Below, in pieces: positions 26,216 to 34,805 of a DNA stretch of 64,000 bases. The notes beneath the pieces were generated by a model. It was not told where the DNA came from. It saw nothing but the letters and a program-made list of their open reading frames with translations, and did no database searches. The DNA comes from Thermatribacter sp048814795 (lineage in GTDB: Bacteria; Atribacterota; Atribacteria; Atribacterales; Thermatribacteraceae). The translations under genes and the position numbers were made by a program. The stretch spans positions 1,364,001 through 1,428,000 of the forward strand of contig CP184673.1 in NCBI GenBank assembly GCA_048814795.1, read 5' to 3'. Numbering within the stretch: position 1 is the stretch's first letter; each line of letters starts with the position of its first letter.

Positions 26216-27226
26216 TCACCCAAGAAACTGTAGGTTTATTTCTATGCCCTTTTCTTTCATCTCAAGAACATATTGCTCGAGCTGAGCCCGAAGTTCATCA
26301 ATATTCATACCAAGCTTTTGGGCCGTTCCTAAATTGACTAAAAGTACCAGCTTTTGGGCAAACTGTACCGGGATATCGCCAGGATTTTCCCCTTTAAGTA
26401 TCCGAGCCACTATTTCCGCTGTTTGCCTGCCATGGAGGTAGTAATCAAAACCCAAAGCAAGTAACGCTCCTTTTTCTGCCGTCGTGGGATCAGCCAGTAC
26501 CAGTGGTACTCTTGCTTCGTTACAGGCTTTGGCTACTGCATCAATTGCGCTGACTACGGTGTTATCAGTGGAAACGTATACGACATCTACTTTATGTACC
26601 AGAGTTTGGGCTGCCATGGCAACGTCAGCAGTGCTGGCTACTGTAGCTTCCAAAAGCTCCATCCCGTTAGCAGCACAGGCCTTTTTGGCCATTTCGTTGG
26701 TGACCACCGAATTTACCTCTCCAGCATTGTACAGAGTTCCTACTTTTTTTGCTTCTTTAAACAGATATCTAATGAGTTGTATCTGTTTATCTACAGGAGT
26801 CATGTCCGACACACCAGTGATATTACCACCTGGCTTTTCGAGAGAATCAACAAGACCAGCACTAATCGGGTCAGTTACTGCGGAGAAGACGATGGGAATT
26901 TCTCTGGTGGCATTGGCTGCTGCTTGAGAGGTCGGTGTAGCAATGGAGACGATCAAATCCACTTTCTCGGCTACGAATTTTCGAGCAATGGTATTGGCCG
27001 TAGCTACGTCTCCCTGAGCAGATTGAATGTCATATTCAACATTTTCACCCTCCACATAACCAAATTCTTCCTTCAGTGCATCAATGAGCCCATCTCTGAC
27101 AGCATTAAGAGCTGGATGGTCCACTATTTGCATGATGCCTATTTTTACTTTCTCTTGAGGCGCTGCCGAAGAAACGGTCATTGCTATAAAAATAAACACC
27201 AGTGCAAACAATGCTAACCTTTTCAT
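26216..27226 (-). CDS. ABC transporter substrate-binding protein (TrpX-like)
   Basis: This 336-residue secreted binding protein has a cleavable signal peptide (residues 1-~22, ending VSSAAP) without a lipobox cysteine, as expected for a free periplasmic protein. The mature part is the COG2984 fold: KIGIMQIVDHPALNAVRDG, VSIATPTSQAAANAT, FSAVTDPISAGLV and YVSTDNTVVSAIDA. This family includes TrpX. The ATG at 27226 follows GAGGGGGTGAAAAA, close behind the T-box terminator. Confidence 0.9.
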   Translation of the reverse strand: MKRLALFALVFIFIAMTVSSAAPQEKVKIGIMQIVDHPALNAVRDGLIDALKEEFGYVEGENVEYDIQSAQGDVATANTIARKFVAEKVDLIVSIATPTSQAAANATREIPIVFSAVTDPISAGLVDSLEKPGGNITGVSDMTPVDKQIQLIRYLFKEAKKVGTLYNAGEVNSVVTNEMAKKACAANGMELLEATVASTADVAMAAQTLVHKVDVVYVSTDNTVVSAIDAVAKACNEARVPLVLADPTTAEKGALLALGFDYYLHGRQTAEIVARILKGENPGDIPVQFAQKLVLLVNLGTAQKLGMNIDELRAQLEQYVLEMKEKGIEINLQFLG

Positions 27227-27251
27227 TTTTTCACCCCCTCATTTTATTTAT

Positions 27252-27510
27252 AAAAAAACCCCTCGCCACAGGGACGAGGGGCAACTCGCGGTGCCACCCT
27301 TTTTGGGTTTGAAAACCCCACTCTTACCTTTAACGCAGGTTATACGACCTGACCTACTCGTTTTTGCCAGTTGCTTCCTTTCGGCCTGTTCCTCCAGGGC
27401 CCATTCATTCCCAACCGGGCACCGGCTCGCAGCACTACCGGCTCTCTGTGAGCTCCGGTTCTGGAACTACTTGTCCCCTTCTTCGGATTTTACTTTCATT
27501 ATGTTGTATG
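27252..27510 (-). promoter_or_regulatory. T-box leader with UGG (tryptophan) specifier
   Basis: The minus strand holds a complete T-box. Stem I starts near 27480 with the S-turn AGTA (CAAGTAGTT). Its distal arm has CCGGTAGTGCTGCGAGCCGG, and the specifier loop reads GAA-TGG-G with TGG at 27403-27401. The antiterminator T-box AGGGTGGCACCGCG lies at 27300-27287. The competing terminator pairs CCCCTCG with CGAGGGG (27281-27259) before seven T residues. Uncharged tRNA-Trp should switch on trpX-trpY-trpZ-trpB2 and the genes behind them. Confidence 0.95.
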
Positions 27511-27516
27511 TTCAAT

Positions 27517-27544
27517 ATTATACGTTAATAGCGAAATAAGTAAA
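27517..27544 (-). promoter_or_regulatory. Promoter of the Trp T-box operon
   Basis: TTTACT (27544-27539) and TATAAT (27522-27517) are 16 nt apart on the minus strand. The predicted RNA start lies just ahead of the T-box stem I. Confidence 0.7.
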
Positions 27545-27612
27545 TAATAATCCAAAATTCTTTGACTCATCGAGCAATCCCAACAGGGTTTCAGTGTTGT
27601 AAGTTTTGGTGA

Positions 27613-28680
27613 TCAGAACTCGAGCAAGTTTTTTTCCTGAGTAATCAACATGCTTAAAAGGCAACAAATGGTACTTTCTGCACCATGATTGGCATTGAGA
27701 CCTTCAGGGGTAAGTCCATCAGCACAGGAACCGTTGAGAGGATTGTAAAGGCTCAGGCGGTGAATGTTTTTGCCAAAGTACCACTCTACTGCACTACGCG
27801 CTCGTTCCAGGTTTTCTTCCAAGTTGTAAAATTCGGCGGCTTCGAGGGAGGCAATTAGCATCCACATTGCTTCGATTGGTTGCTGGTCGAAAACTGGTTT
27901 GGTGCCATTTTTGTGGTACCAGCCCCGGTTACCAACTGGCATAAACATTTCTTTTTCAAAAACCTTTTCGCACAAAAACTCAAAACTTTCCCGTGCTACA
28001 GTTAAAAACTCTTTCTGACCAGTTAATTTATAGGCGCTGAAAAGTCCCGAAGGCAGAAGAGCATTTCCCCAGGTCATGGTGTCTTCAAACCATTGCCAGT
28101 TTTCATCGCTTTGTTCTTTGTAAAGCGAGAACAATCTTTCTCCAAAGTTTAAAGCGGCTTTTTGGATATCAATAGTTGTAGAGAGTATTTTATTTTTGGA
28201 AAGTTCCTCTAAGCCTTTCAAAGCAAATGACCAGGGACGAGGATAGTGGAGCGAGAAGAGATGAGGCAAAAAGCGTTCCAGCATTTGTTTTGCGGCTCCT
28301 TTGAGGTCTGCGCTGATTCCTGTATTCAGGCTCGAAGCAAGCGCCCAAAAAGTTCTTGCCTGAGCATCTTCAGAGCCTATTTCATCGAGAAACTGACGGT
28401 CAATGGACACCTCGTTCCTGAAATATCCGTCTTCTCTTTGTGCCCATTGTAAAAATGCCAAATATCTTCTGGCTAGCTTTATAGCCCTCTCTTCCTTGTA
28501 TAGATCGAAGTATTTAGTAACTACAATTAGAGCCCTACTATTGTCGTCAGTGGTGTACCCAAAATCCAGGTTGGGTACACCGAATATAGCATGCTGGTAA
28601 AGACCAACATGATCCGTTAAACTTTCCAGATAGCTCAAATTTATGCTTGGCATTTTGGGAAGAATATTTCTGCAAATCAT
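27613..28680 (-). CDS. Alpha/alpha-toroid protein, putative glycoside-processing enzyme
   Basis: This 355-residue, mostly helical protein has repeated helix pairs of the (alpha/alpha)6 toroid kind and the motif FGYTTDDNSRALIV, shared with proteins found next to GT4 glycosyltransferases. No signal peptide is seen. The ATG at 28680 follows AAGGAG at 9 nt; a TTG upstream is less likely. It is the last gene of a FucI-like/cupin/GT4 operon. A hydrolase, phosphorylase or epimerase acting on a glycan is plausible; I cannot name the reaction. Confidence 0.6.
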   Translation of the reverse strand: MICRNILPKMPSINLSYLESLTDHVGLYQHAIFGVPNLDFGYTTDDNSRALIVVTKYFDLYKEERAIKLARRYLAFLQWAQREDGYFRNEVSIDRQFLDEIGSEDAQARTFWALASSLNTGISADLKGAAKQMLERFLPHLFSLHYPRPWSFALKGLEELSKNKILSTTIDIQKAALNFGERLFSLYKEQSDENWQWFEDTMTWGNALLPSGLFSAYKLTGQKEFLTVARESFEFLCEKVFEKEMFMPVGNRGWYHKNGTKPVFDQQPIEAMWMLIASLEAAEFYNLEENLERARSAVEWYFGKNIHRLSLYNPLNGSCADGLTPEGLNANHGAESTICCLLSMLITQEKNLLEF

Positions 28681-28705
28681 GGCTATCTTCTCCTTTTTAG
28701 TTTCT

Positions 28706-29869
28706 TCAGGAGGCAAGCAGAAAAGAGCTGACTCTGTCGAAAAGACGAGCGTATTCCTTGCCTACGTTGTTCCAGGAAAGCTGCTCACCAAAAATCCTGG
28801 CTTTGTGTTCTATCTGATACATCCGCCAGGGGTTGCTTAAAAGATACCACAGCGCTTCTTCAATGCTTTTCGAATCCTGGAAATTGACTAAGATACCTCT
28901 TCCATCACGGAGCAGTTCCTTTGCGTAAAGATATGGAGTAGAGATGATTACTTTACCAAAATGCATGGCGTAGGCCAGGGTTCCACTCACTACTTGCTGA
29001 GGATTGAGGTAGGGCGTGATGTAAATATCAGTAGCCATCAGGTATCTAATCAGGTCTCGTTTAGTAAGATACCGGTTGACAAAGCGGACATGCTTTTCAA
29101 GACCCAGCTCAGTAACCAGATCTTCGAGATATTTGCGGTATTTCTCTCCTTCTTTTTTCTTGACTTCAGGATGAGTAGCACCCAAAACTAAATAAATGAG
29201 ATTGGGAAACTTTTTGACAACGCGAGGCAAGGCTTCAATGGCATATTCTATACCTTTTCCTCGATTAATCAGGCCGAAAGTAGAAAGTACAGTTTTTCCC
29301 TGCAACCCAAGCTGGTTCTTAATGTCTTCCTTGTTTTCTATAGCTTTGGAGGGAGCTCCGTGATGGATCATTTCGACTTTTTCTCGAGGTATATTGTAGA
29401 TTTCTTCCAGCAGGGAGATAGCCAGGCTATTCATACAAACCACTTTGTCGGCATGTTGTCCTATTTTGGAAAGAACTTCTTTTTGCTTGCGAGTTGGCTC
29501 ATACAGAATGGTATGCAAGGTTACTACTACAGATTTTTCAAGGGATTCCAGGAAGTGAAGTATCATTTCGCCGTCTTCTCCTCCAAAGATTCCGTATTCG
29601 TGCTGTACACTCACTACATCTGCGTTCTGGTTAGCAAAGAGAGCTGCCTTTATGTAGTCTTTTGGGTTATTTTTATCGATTGTTAACTCTACTTCTTGAG
29701 GATGAGGAGAACTATTTTCTCTCTGAAGGACTGAAATAATGCTTGGCGCTGTTGAGGTGTGTTCAGCCACAGCCCAGGCGAGATCCTGGGTAAAAGTAGC
29801 TATGCCGCATTCAGTTGGAGGGTAAGTAGATAAGTAGACAACTTTCCCTGAATAAAGGTGATTTCTCAT
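28706..29869 (-). CDS. GT4-family glycosyltransferase
   Basis: This 387-residue GT-B enzyme has an N-terminal acceptor domain (YLSTYPPTECGIATFTQDLA, VSVQHEYGIFGG) and a C-terminal nucleotide-sugar domain (GLINRGKGIEYAIEALP, VLGATHPE, the late P-x4-Q acidic-loop region). The TYPPxxCGIAxF start is shared with mannosyl/glucosyl transferases acting on soluble sugars. It overlaps the cupin stop by 4 bp. The sugar donor and acceptor cannot be told from sequence. Confidence 0.88.
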   Translation of the reverse strand: MRNHLYSGKVVYLSTYPPTECGIATFTQDLAWAVAEHTSTAPSIISVLQRENSSPHPQEVELTIDKNNPKDYIKAALFANQNADVVSVQHEYGIFGGEDGEMILHFLESLEKSVVVTLHTILYEPTRKQKEVLSKIGQHADKVVCMNSLAISLLEEIYNIPREKVEMIHHGAPSKAIENKEDIKNQLGLQGKTVLSTFGLINRGKGIEYAIEALPRVVKKFPNLIYLVLGATHPEVKKKEGEKYRKYLEDLVTELGLEKHVRFVNRYLTKRDLIRYLMATDIYITPYLNPQQVVSGTLAYAMHFGKVIISTPYLYAKELLRDGRGILVNFQDSKSIEEALWYLLSNPWRMYQIEHKARIFGEQLSWNNVGKEYARLFDRVSSFLLAS

Positions 29870-30288
29870 TCCTCTACCCTCCTTTCTTGTTGATTTTGGG
29901 TGTTTCTTCCGTACTTGTCCTCGTAGCGGATTACGTCTCCTTCATCAAAAGTACCAAAGGATATTTCCAGCACCCGTACTTTCTGGTCCTTAGCACTTAG
30001 ACGATGTTTGGTATACCGCGGAATAAAAACTGGTTCCAGCTCTTCAGGCGTTGAAACTCGGTCATCAACTTCTACAATGGCACCGGGAGTGAGAGGTACC
30101 CACAGCTCGTCTCTATGGTTGTGAGATTGCAAGCTTAAAATCTCGCCTGGATTAACTTCCAGTATTTTTACTGTGGTGGGTTGATTAAGGGTGTATTGAA
30201 TAAATCTCCCCCATGGTTTCTTAACTTCTTGGGGGTTAGGCACAAGACTTTCTTGAGAAAAAGCTTCGGTAACTGCTTTATTTCTCAA
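29866..30288 (-). CDS. Cupin of the mannose-6-phosphate isomerase type II family
   Basis: This 140-residue single-domain cupin starts with VKKPWGRFIQY and has metal-site residues in LSLQSHNHRDELW and the late RYTKHRLSA. It resembles the isomerase domain of two-domain GDP-mannose pyrophosphorylase/mannose-6-phosphate isomerases, here as a separate protein. I place the start at TTG 30288, 8 nt after GGAGG; a GTG three codons earlier overlaps the ribosome binding site. It is the first gene of the GT4 operon and likely supplies fructose-6-P or mannose-6-P interconversion. Confidence 0.8.
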   Translation of the reverse strand: MRNKAVTEAFSQESLVPNPQEVKKPWGRFIQYTLNQPTTVKILEVNPGEILSLQSHNHRDELWVPLTPGAIVEVDDRVSTPEELEPVFIPRYTKHRLSAKDQKVRVLEISFGTFDEGDVIRYEDKYGRNTQNQQERRVEE

Positions 30289-30437
30289 CGCCACCACCTC
30301 CTTTTCAAAAGATGATTGAATTCTTTACAAGGATTCCCGAACCAAAAGATATATCTGTAACTGAAAGCTTTGAAGAAACCCTTAGTGAGAAAAAGTTAAA
30401 ATACGTGCATATAGTATCTTTTGCAAAGCCTATTTTT

Positions 30438-30465
30438 ATTATAGTTAAAAATCAGGAAATGTCAA
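30438..30465 (-). promoter_or_regulatory. Promoter of the cupin-GT4-toroid operon
   Basis: Perfect TTGACA (30465-30460) and perfect TATAAT (30443-30438) are separated by 16 nt on the minus strand. They lie in the 296-bp gap between the FucI-like gene and the cupin gene, leaving a leader of about 140 nt with no structure I recognise. A 93-codon plus-strand frame across this gap is probably not a gene. Confidence 0.8.
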
Positions 30466-30584
30466 ATTTGAGCAGGTTGTTTGAAGAAAACGAAACTGTA
30501 TTATGTCGAATTACTCCCTTTAAACCTTTACTATCCCTGGCTGCAACAGCACAAAGCGGAATTCCACAGAGTTTGGCTATCCGT

Positions 30585-31904
30585 CTATTTTAATTCCTCC
30601 ACATCCAGCCCCAGCACTGAGGCAACATTTTTTAAAGTATGGGAGTGGTGTCCTGTTAAGATGCAGGTGTGATGAGAATATAATCTTTCCATTACTTTGT
30701 ATCCATCGGGTACTTGGATTATGCCTCCCCTCAGGCAGTCGGAGTTGGGATACTCTACGTAACCCTTAAGTTGTCCTTGAATTATCTGTAATCTGGAGAG
30801 AGAAGGATCTATTTTAACCAGAGTTACTGGGCCTTCTGGAAAACATGCGTCAACAGCAGTGGCGTTCTGGTCAACAATTTGAAGGACCTTCGGCCTTAGT
30901 GTCCAGATGTTTGCAAAGGAAGGAGGCATGAGGCCAAAATAACCACAGTGGGCTATTAAAAGGTGATTTTCCGGCTGATCAATTTTAGGAAAACTGCTTA
31001 TTCTCTCGTGTTGCAGAGCTGCTCTACCCATCAGGAAGGGATATGCATTGCTCATCATTATTGGAGAACGGAGGGTGGTGTAAACTATGAATTTGGTGAG
31101 CATAGAAAGGAGGTCTGCTTCGCAACCCCAGATTAATCCTTGTTCTTCGAAAAGGATGCTCCAGGCCAGGCAGGGAGTGGTATCCAGGTAAAAAGACTCG
31201 TTCAAACAGTTCATACCAACAGCTTTAATTTTGGGGTTTTTCTCTATTTCTTGTTTCAAGACCAAGTAAAGTTTTAAAGCAGAAAGCAATGCTCTTTCAG
31301 AAATTTTGCCAATGGGAAAATTCCACCTGTGCCAGGTCTTGTATGCTTCATCGTCTTCTATGTTTTTGGTTTTTTCGGCAAGTTGCTTGAGACTCTTCTT
31401 ATTTACGGATATTCCAAATTTTTTGTTGATCGCACTAATACATTCCTCTTCCCACCAGTAAAAGCGTTTGAAAATGCTTGCTTGCATCCCTTCTCCCGGG
31501 TTATCCTGAAATACAAGAAATTCACTTTCAAGCATCTCTCGCTTCAAAGCGAGACTTCTGATTAGCGCTTTGCTTATCTCCAAATCATAGGGAGCAAACA
31601 CTTTTATCCCTTTCGACCGCAGATAGCTAACTATTTCCCAATCCCACATGTTCACAGTTCCGAAGTCTGAAGTTATCACTATTACGGGAATTTCGATTTT
31701 GACTATTTCTTCAACCCTTCGGAAAGCGTCTCCCAGGATTTGAGGAAAAACTACTGCATCTGCTTGGGGTAAAGGACTTCCCAGCGGTAAAGGTTCAAGT
31801 ATATCAGCTTCCTGCGAGAAAAACCTTTTAAGATGCTCCACCCCTTTTACAAATTCTCGATCCCGGGCTGACTGAAAGTATATGGGAATCAATTTTGCTT
31901 TCAT
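30585..31904 (-). CDS. L-fucose/L-arabinose isomerase-like protein
   Basis: The 439-residue protein resembles the FucI/AraA superfamily: an N-terminal region with DAVVFPQILGDAF and VIVITSDFGTVNMWDWE, a middle GMNCLNESFYLDTTPCLAWS, GCEADLLSMLT and a C-terminal beta domain with AHCGYFGLMP and a metal-type HHTCILTGHHSHTL. It is shorter than classic FucI and may be an uncharacterised branch. It follows tRNA-Arg and precedes the cupin/GT4 genes. A sugar-isomerising role is inferred. Confidence 0.7.
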   Translation of the reverse strand: MKAKLIPIYFQSARDREFVKGVEHLKRFFSQEADILEPLPLGSPLPQADAVVFPQILGDAFRRVEEIVKIEIPVIVITSDFGTVNMWDWEIVSYLRSKGIKVFAPYDLEISKALIRSLALKREMLESEFLVFQDNPGEGMQASIFKRFYWWEEECISAINKKFGISVNKKSLKQLAEKTKNIEDDEAYKTWHRWNFPIGKISERALLSALKLYLVLKQEIEKNPKIKAVGMNCLNESFYLDTTPCLAWSILFEEQGLIWGCEADLLSMLTKFIVYTTLRSPIMMSNAYPFLMGRAALQHERISSFPKIDQPENHLLIAHCGYFGLMPPSFANIWTLRPKVLQIVDQNATAVDACFPEGPVTLVKIDPSLSRLQIIQGQLKGYVEYPNSDCLRGGIIQVPDGYKVMERLYSHHTCILTGHHSHTLKNVASVLGLDVEELK

Positions 31905-31934
31905 GACTTATCGCCTCCTTCATTATATGACGAA

Positions 31935-31963
31935 AGTATAAGTTAAAAATTGCTTTTTGGGAA
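31935..31963 (-). promoter_or_regulatory. Candidate promoter of the FucI-like gene
   Basis: TTCCCA (31963-31958) and TATACT (31940-31935) are 17 nt apart on the minus strand, giving a ~20-nt leader with GAAGGAGG before the ATG at 31904. The -35 match is weak. The rest of the gap up to tRNA-Arg (31964-32093) shows no gene or clear terminator. Confidence 0.4.
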
Positions 31964-32093
31964 TAAGAAGAGAATGTTTAGGTGAGCCTTTCAAGAAGCA
32001 CGGACTCCTGCTTTTTTCAGAGCAAAAACCGACCTTAGCAAAAAGAGGACGACTGCTTCCAAAGAGGTTTACCAAGGGGCTTTCAGCACTTTC

Positions 32094-32170
32094 TGGCGCG
32101 CCTGGAGGGAGTCGAACCCCCAACCTACGGATCCGAAGTCCGCCGCTCTGTCCAGTTGAGCTACAGGCGC
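32094..32170 (-). tRNA. tRNA-Arg (anticodon TCG)
   Basis: This is a 77-nt cloverleaf on the minus strand. The acceptor GCGCCTG pairs perfectly with CAGGCGC, the anticodon stem GCGGA/TCCGT encloses loop CTTCGGA (anticodon TCG for CGA codons), and the T arm is GGGGGTTCGACTCCC. The CCA end is encoded. Confidence 0.95.
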
Positions 32171-32184
32171 ACCGCTTGCTTTGA

Positions 32185-32213
32185 AATATAATCTTTTCAA
32201 AACGCTTTGTCAA
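32185..32213 (-). promoter_or_regulatory. Promoter of tRNA-Arg
   Basis: Perfect TTGACA (32213-32208) and TATATT (32190-32185) are spaced 17 nt apart on the minus strand. The -35 box overlaps the purE stop codon and the tRNA begins 15 nt after the -10 box. Confidence 0.82.
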
Positions 32214-32752
32214 TCTGATTTTTGGTTACCACCGGGAAAGATACCATCTAAGTAACTTTCATATCCAAGTTGTTCAAGCAATGCCGCTCTTTCTTCGATT
32301 TTTTCGCGCATTGAATTCTGGTATTCTTTCAGTTTTTCTTGTAGCTCTGGATACTTTATGGAAAGAATCCTTACTGCAAGCAGGCCTGCGTTGCGAGCAT
32401 TATTTATGGCTACTGTAGCTACAGGTATTCCTCGGGGCATCTGGACAATGGATAAAAGGGAGTCGATGCCAGAGAGAGAAAAACTTTTTACCGGCACTCC
32501 AATGACTGGAAGGTGGGTTATGGAAGCGACCATTCCTGGAAGGTGTGCTGCCCCGCCAGCTCCAGCAATGATGACTTCAATACCACGCTTGGCGGCTGTG
32601 CGAGCATAATTAAACATTCTTTCTGGGGTTCTATGGGCCGAAACAATGGTTATTTCAAAGGCGATACTGAATTCTTCAAGGACTAACGCTGCTTCTTTCA
32701 TGACGGGCAGGTCTGAATCGCTCCCCATGATAATTCCAACCAGAGGATTCAT
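32210..32752 (-). CDS. purE: N5-carboxyaminoimidazole ribonucleotide mutase
   Basis: This class I PurE enzyme of purine synthesis converts N5-CAIR to CAIR. The 180-residue protein shows the signature MGSDSDLPVMKEA, SAHRTPERMF and GAGGAAHLPGMVAS. The ATG at 32752 follows AAGGAGAGAAGAAAA; twelve in-frame upstream codons are not used. purE stands alone here without purK or other pur genes. Confidence 0.95.
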   Translation of the reverse strand: MNPLVGIIMGSDSDLPVMKEAALVLEEFSIAFEITIVSAHRTPERMFNYARTAAKRGIEVIIAGAGGAAHLPGMVASITHLPVIGVPVKSFSLSGIDSLLSIVQMPRGIPVATVAINNARNAGLLAVRILSIKYPELQEKLKEYQNSMREKIEERAALLEQLGYESYLDGIFPGGNQKSD

Positions 32753-32789
32753 TTTTCTTCTCTCCTTTTTAAAAGTTGTGGACTTCAAT

Positions 32790-32818
32790 TAGATACCAGA
32801 AAGATGCCTTCTGGGCAA
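32790..32818 (-). promoter_or_regulatory. Candidate purE promoter with inverted repeat in its spacer
   Basis: TTGCCC (32818-32813) and an extended TGG-TATCTA (-10 at 32795-32790) are 17 nt apart on the minus strand. The spacer is almost filled by the inverted repeat CCAGAA-N7-TTCTGG (32796-32814), a possible operator. Both boxes are weak matches. Confidence 0.4.
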
Positions 32819-32838
32819 GTACATCAAGAATAAAATGT

Positions 32839-32868
32839 TTGTCTTTTTGTGTCAGGAAAGTGTATAAT
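32839..32868 (+). promoter_or_regulatory. Promoter of pgi
   Basis: TTGTCT (32839-32844) and a perfect TATAAT (32863-32868) are 18 nt apart. The predicted RNA start leaves only ~12 nt before the pgi ATG and no clear Shine-Dalgarno. Confidence 0.6.
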
Positions 32869-32886
32869 CAGGGCCAAAAAGTGGTG

Positions 32887-34614
32887 ATGGAGATGTGGCC
32901 GTATCCTTTTTCTGAGCTGCAGTGGGCAGCTTTTGTACCCCCAATCAAAAGTAGGTTGCAGAAAATAAAGCAAGAAAAAACTGTTTCGCGTATATTTGCC
33001 AAGGATTATACTCTCTGGAAACCCTTACCAAATGAGATTGTTAACCGTTTGGGGTGGCTTGATTCGCCAAAGCAAATGAAGGAGGAAATTAGCACGTTAA
33101 AAGCATTTGCACAAAGAATGCAGAGAGATGGTTTCGAGGTTGCATGTCTTTTGGGAATGGGGGGATCCAGCCTTGCTCCCGAGCTTTTCAGTAAAGTTTT
33201 TGGTAAGGCCAGGGGGTTTCTGGATTTGCTGGTTCTCGATAGCACCGATCCTGATTGGATAGCTTATCTGGAGGATAAATTGTCTCAACAAGATACCCTG
33301 TTCATCGTGTCTACCAAATCAGGTACTACTGCAGAAACCCTTGCTTTTTTTAAGTACTTTTTCAATAAAATTTCCCAGGTAAAAGGTAGAAAGGAGTCAG
33401 GAAAGCATTTTGTGGCAATAACTGATCCGGGCAGTCCCTTGGAAGAAATTGCCTCCAGGTATTGTTTTAGAAAGATTTTTTTGAACAACCCCGACATAGG
33501 AGGCCGTTACTCAGCGCTTTCCTTTTTTGGATTAGTGCCAGCGAGCCTTTTGGGCATGGACCTTGAAAAGTTGCTTGATAAGGCTATTTTAATGCAGAGA
33601 CTATGCAGTGATGAAAACCCAGAGTACAATCCGGCTGTTTTGCTTGGTGTTTATCTGGGAGAATTTGCTCTTTTGGGTAGAGATAAAGTTACTTTCTTTT
33701 TTGATCCCCCTCATCTCTCGAGTTTTGGGGATTGGGTTGAACAACTAATTGCGGAAAGCACGGGAAAAGAAGGCAAAGGAATTCTCCCTGTGGTTACTGA
33801 AAAACCCCTTAAACCAGAGAATTATGGTGACGACCGGACCTTCGTCTTTGTTGAAAGTGAAGGAAGTTCTTTGTTTCAAGACTTTAAAGAAGAGCTCAAG
33901 CAAAACGGTCATCCTTTACTGAGTTTTCAGATTGGGGATCTTTACGATATAGGAGGTTTATTTTTCCTGTGGGAAATGGCTGTTGCTCTGGCTGGCCACA
34001 TTCTTCAAATAAACCCTTTTGACCAACCTAATGTAGAGTCTACTAAGGTGTTTACTCGAGAATTAATTGATAGCTATCTTAGAGAAGGAAAGCTACCTCA
34101 GGAGGAACACCTGTTTGAAGAGAATGGCATTAGTGTTTTTGGGGATTGGCCTGCTGACAGTCTCGAGGAAGTTATGTTCTGCTTTTTGAAGGAAGTAACC
34201 CCTGGTGGCTATATTGCTATTCAGGCTTTCGTAGCACCATTTGAGGAAACAAAAAAGGAGCTCGAAGAGATTGCTTTTCTATTGCAACAGTTAAGCGGTG
34301 TTGCTGTTACTGTTGGTTTTGGCCCGCGTTTTCTTCACTCTACTGGTCAGCTTCACAAGGGAGATGCTGGAAAGGGTGTTTTCTTGCAGTTTTTTGCCGA
34401 GAATCAGAACGACATGGTTATACCAGAAATAGATTCTCAATCCCGTTCGACAGGTGCACTCACCTTTTCAATTCTTAAAAAAGCTCAAGCCTTGGGAGAT
34501 AGAATGGCACTTCGTGAAGCAAAGAGGAAAGTGCTGGGCATGCAGCTTAAAACGATTGAGGACCTTTTGGTCTTGAAAAAATTGCTTTGTAAACTTCTGG
34601 ATAAAGGTTGTTGA
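32887..34614 (+). CDS. pgi: Glucose-6-phosphate isomerase
   Basis: This 575-residue phosphoglucose isomerase interconverts glucose-6-P and fructose-6-P. It contains two SIS domains, with LLGMGGSSLAPELF, STKSGTTAETLAFF (sugar-phosphate loop) and the late catalytic signature GPRFLHSTGQLHKGD. The sequence resembles the isomerase half of bifunctional transaldolase-PGI proteins, but the transaldolase part is absent. The frame is open 37 codons upstream of ATG 32887; that stretch crosses the promoter and is rejected. The 191-bp gap to the next gene (34615-34805) shows nothing I can name. Confidence 0.92.
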   Translation: MEMWPYPFSELQWAAFVPPIKSRLQKIKQEKTVSRIFAKDYTLWKPLPNEIVNRLGWLDSPKQMKEEISTLKAFAQRMQRDGFEVACLLGMGGSSLAPELFSKVFGKARGFLDLLVLDSTDPDWIAYLEDKLSQQDTLFIVSTKSGTTAETLAFFKYFFNKISQVKGRKESGKHFVAITDPGSPLEEIASRYCFRKIFLNNPDIGGRYSALSFFGLVPASLLGMDLEKLLDKAILMQRLCSDENPEYNPAVLLGVYLGEFALLGRDKVTFFFDPPHLSSFGDWVEQLIAESTGKEGKGILPVVTEKPLKPENYGDDRTFVFVESEGSSLFQDFKEELKQNGHPLLSFQIGDLYDIGGLFFLWEMAVALAGHILQINPFDQPNVESTKVFTRELIDSYLREGKLPQEEHLFEENGISVFGDWPADSLEEVMFCFLKEVTPGGYIAIQAFVAPFEETKKELEEIAFLLQQLSGVAVTVGFGPRFLHSTGQLHKGDAGKGVFLQFFAENQNDMVIPEIDSQSRSTGALTFSILKKAQALGDRMALREAKRKVLGMQLKTIEDLLVLKKLLCKLLDKGC

Positions 34615-34805
34615 TTGGTTCTGGTAAGCGTTTTGGGTTTTGGAACAGCTATTGTATTTCTTTAAGGAAGCGGGAAAATTATTTTCAGTTTTGGGGTGGT
34701 TATAAAGAAAAAATCCTGACGAGATGAAATCTTTTCCGTTACGCTACACCTTGGAGGGCCAAATCACAATGTAAAGAGTAACGCAAGATATTGGTGAGGA
34801 GAAGC

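Noticed and set aside
30312..30593. 93-codon plus-strand open frame between the cupin and FucI-like genes
   Set aside because: It crosses a perfect minus-strand promoter (30438-30465), has no ribosome binding site and its product resembles nothing I recognise.
31922..31927. TATAAT close to the FucI-like start as a -10 box
   Set aside because: It would put the RNA start inside the Shine-Dalgarno; the upstream TATACT at 31935-31940 is more reasonable.
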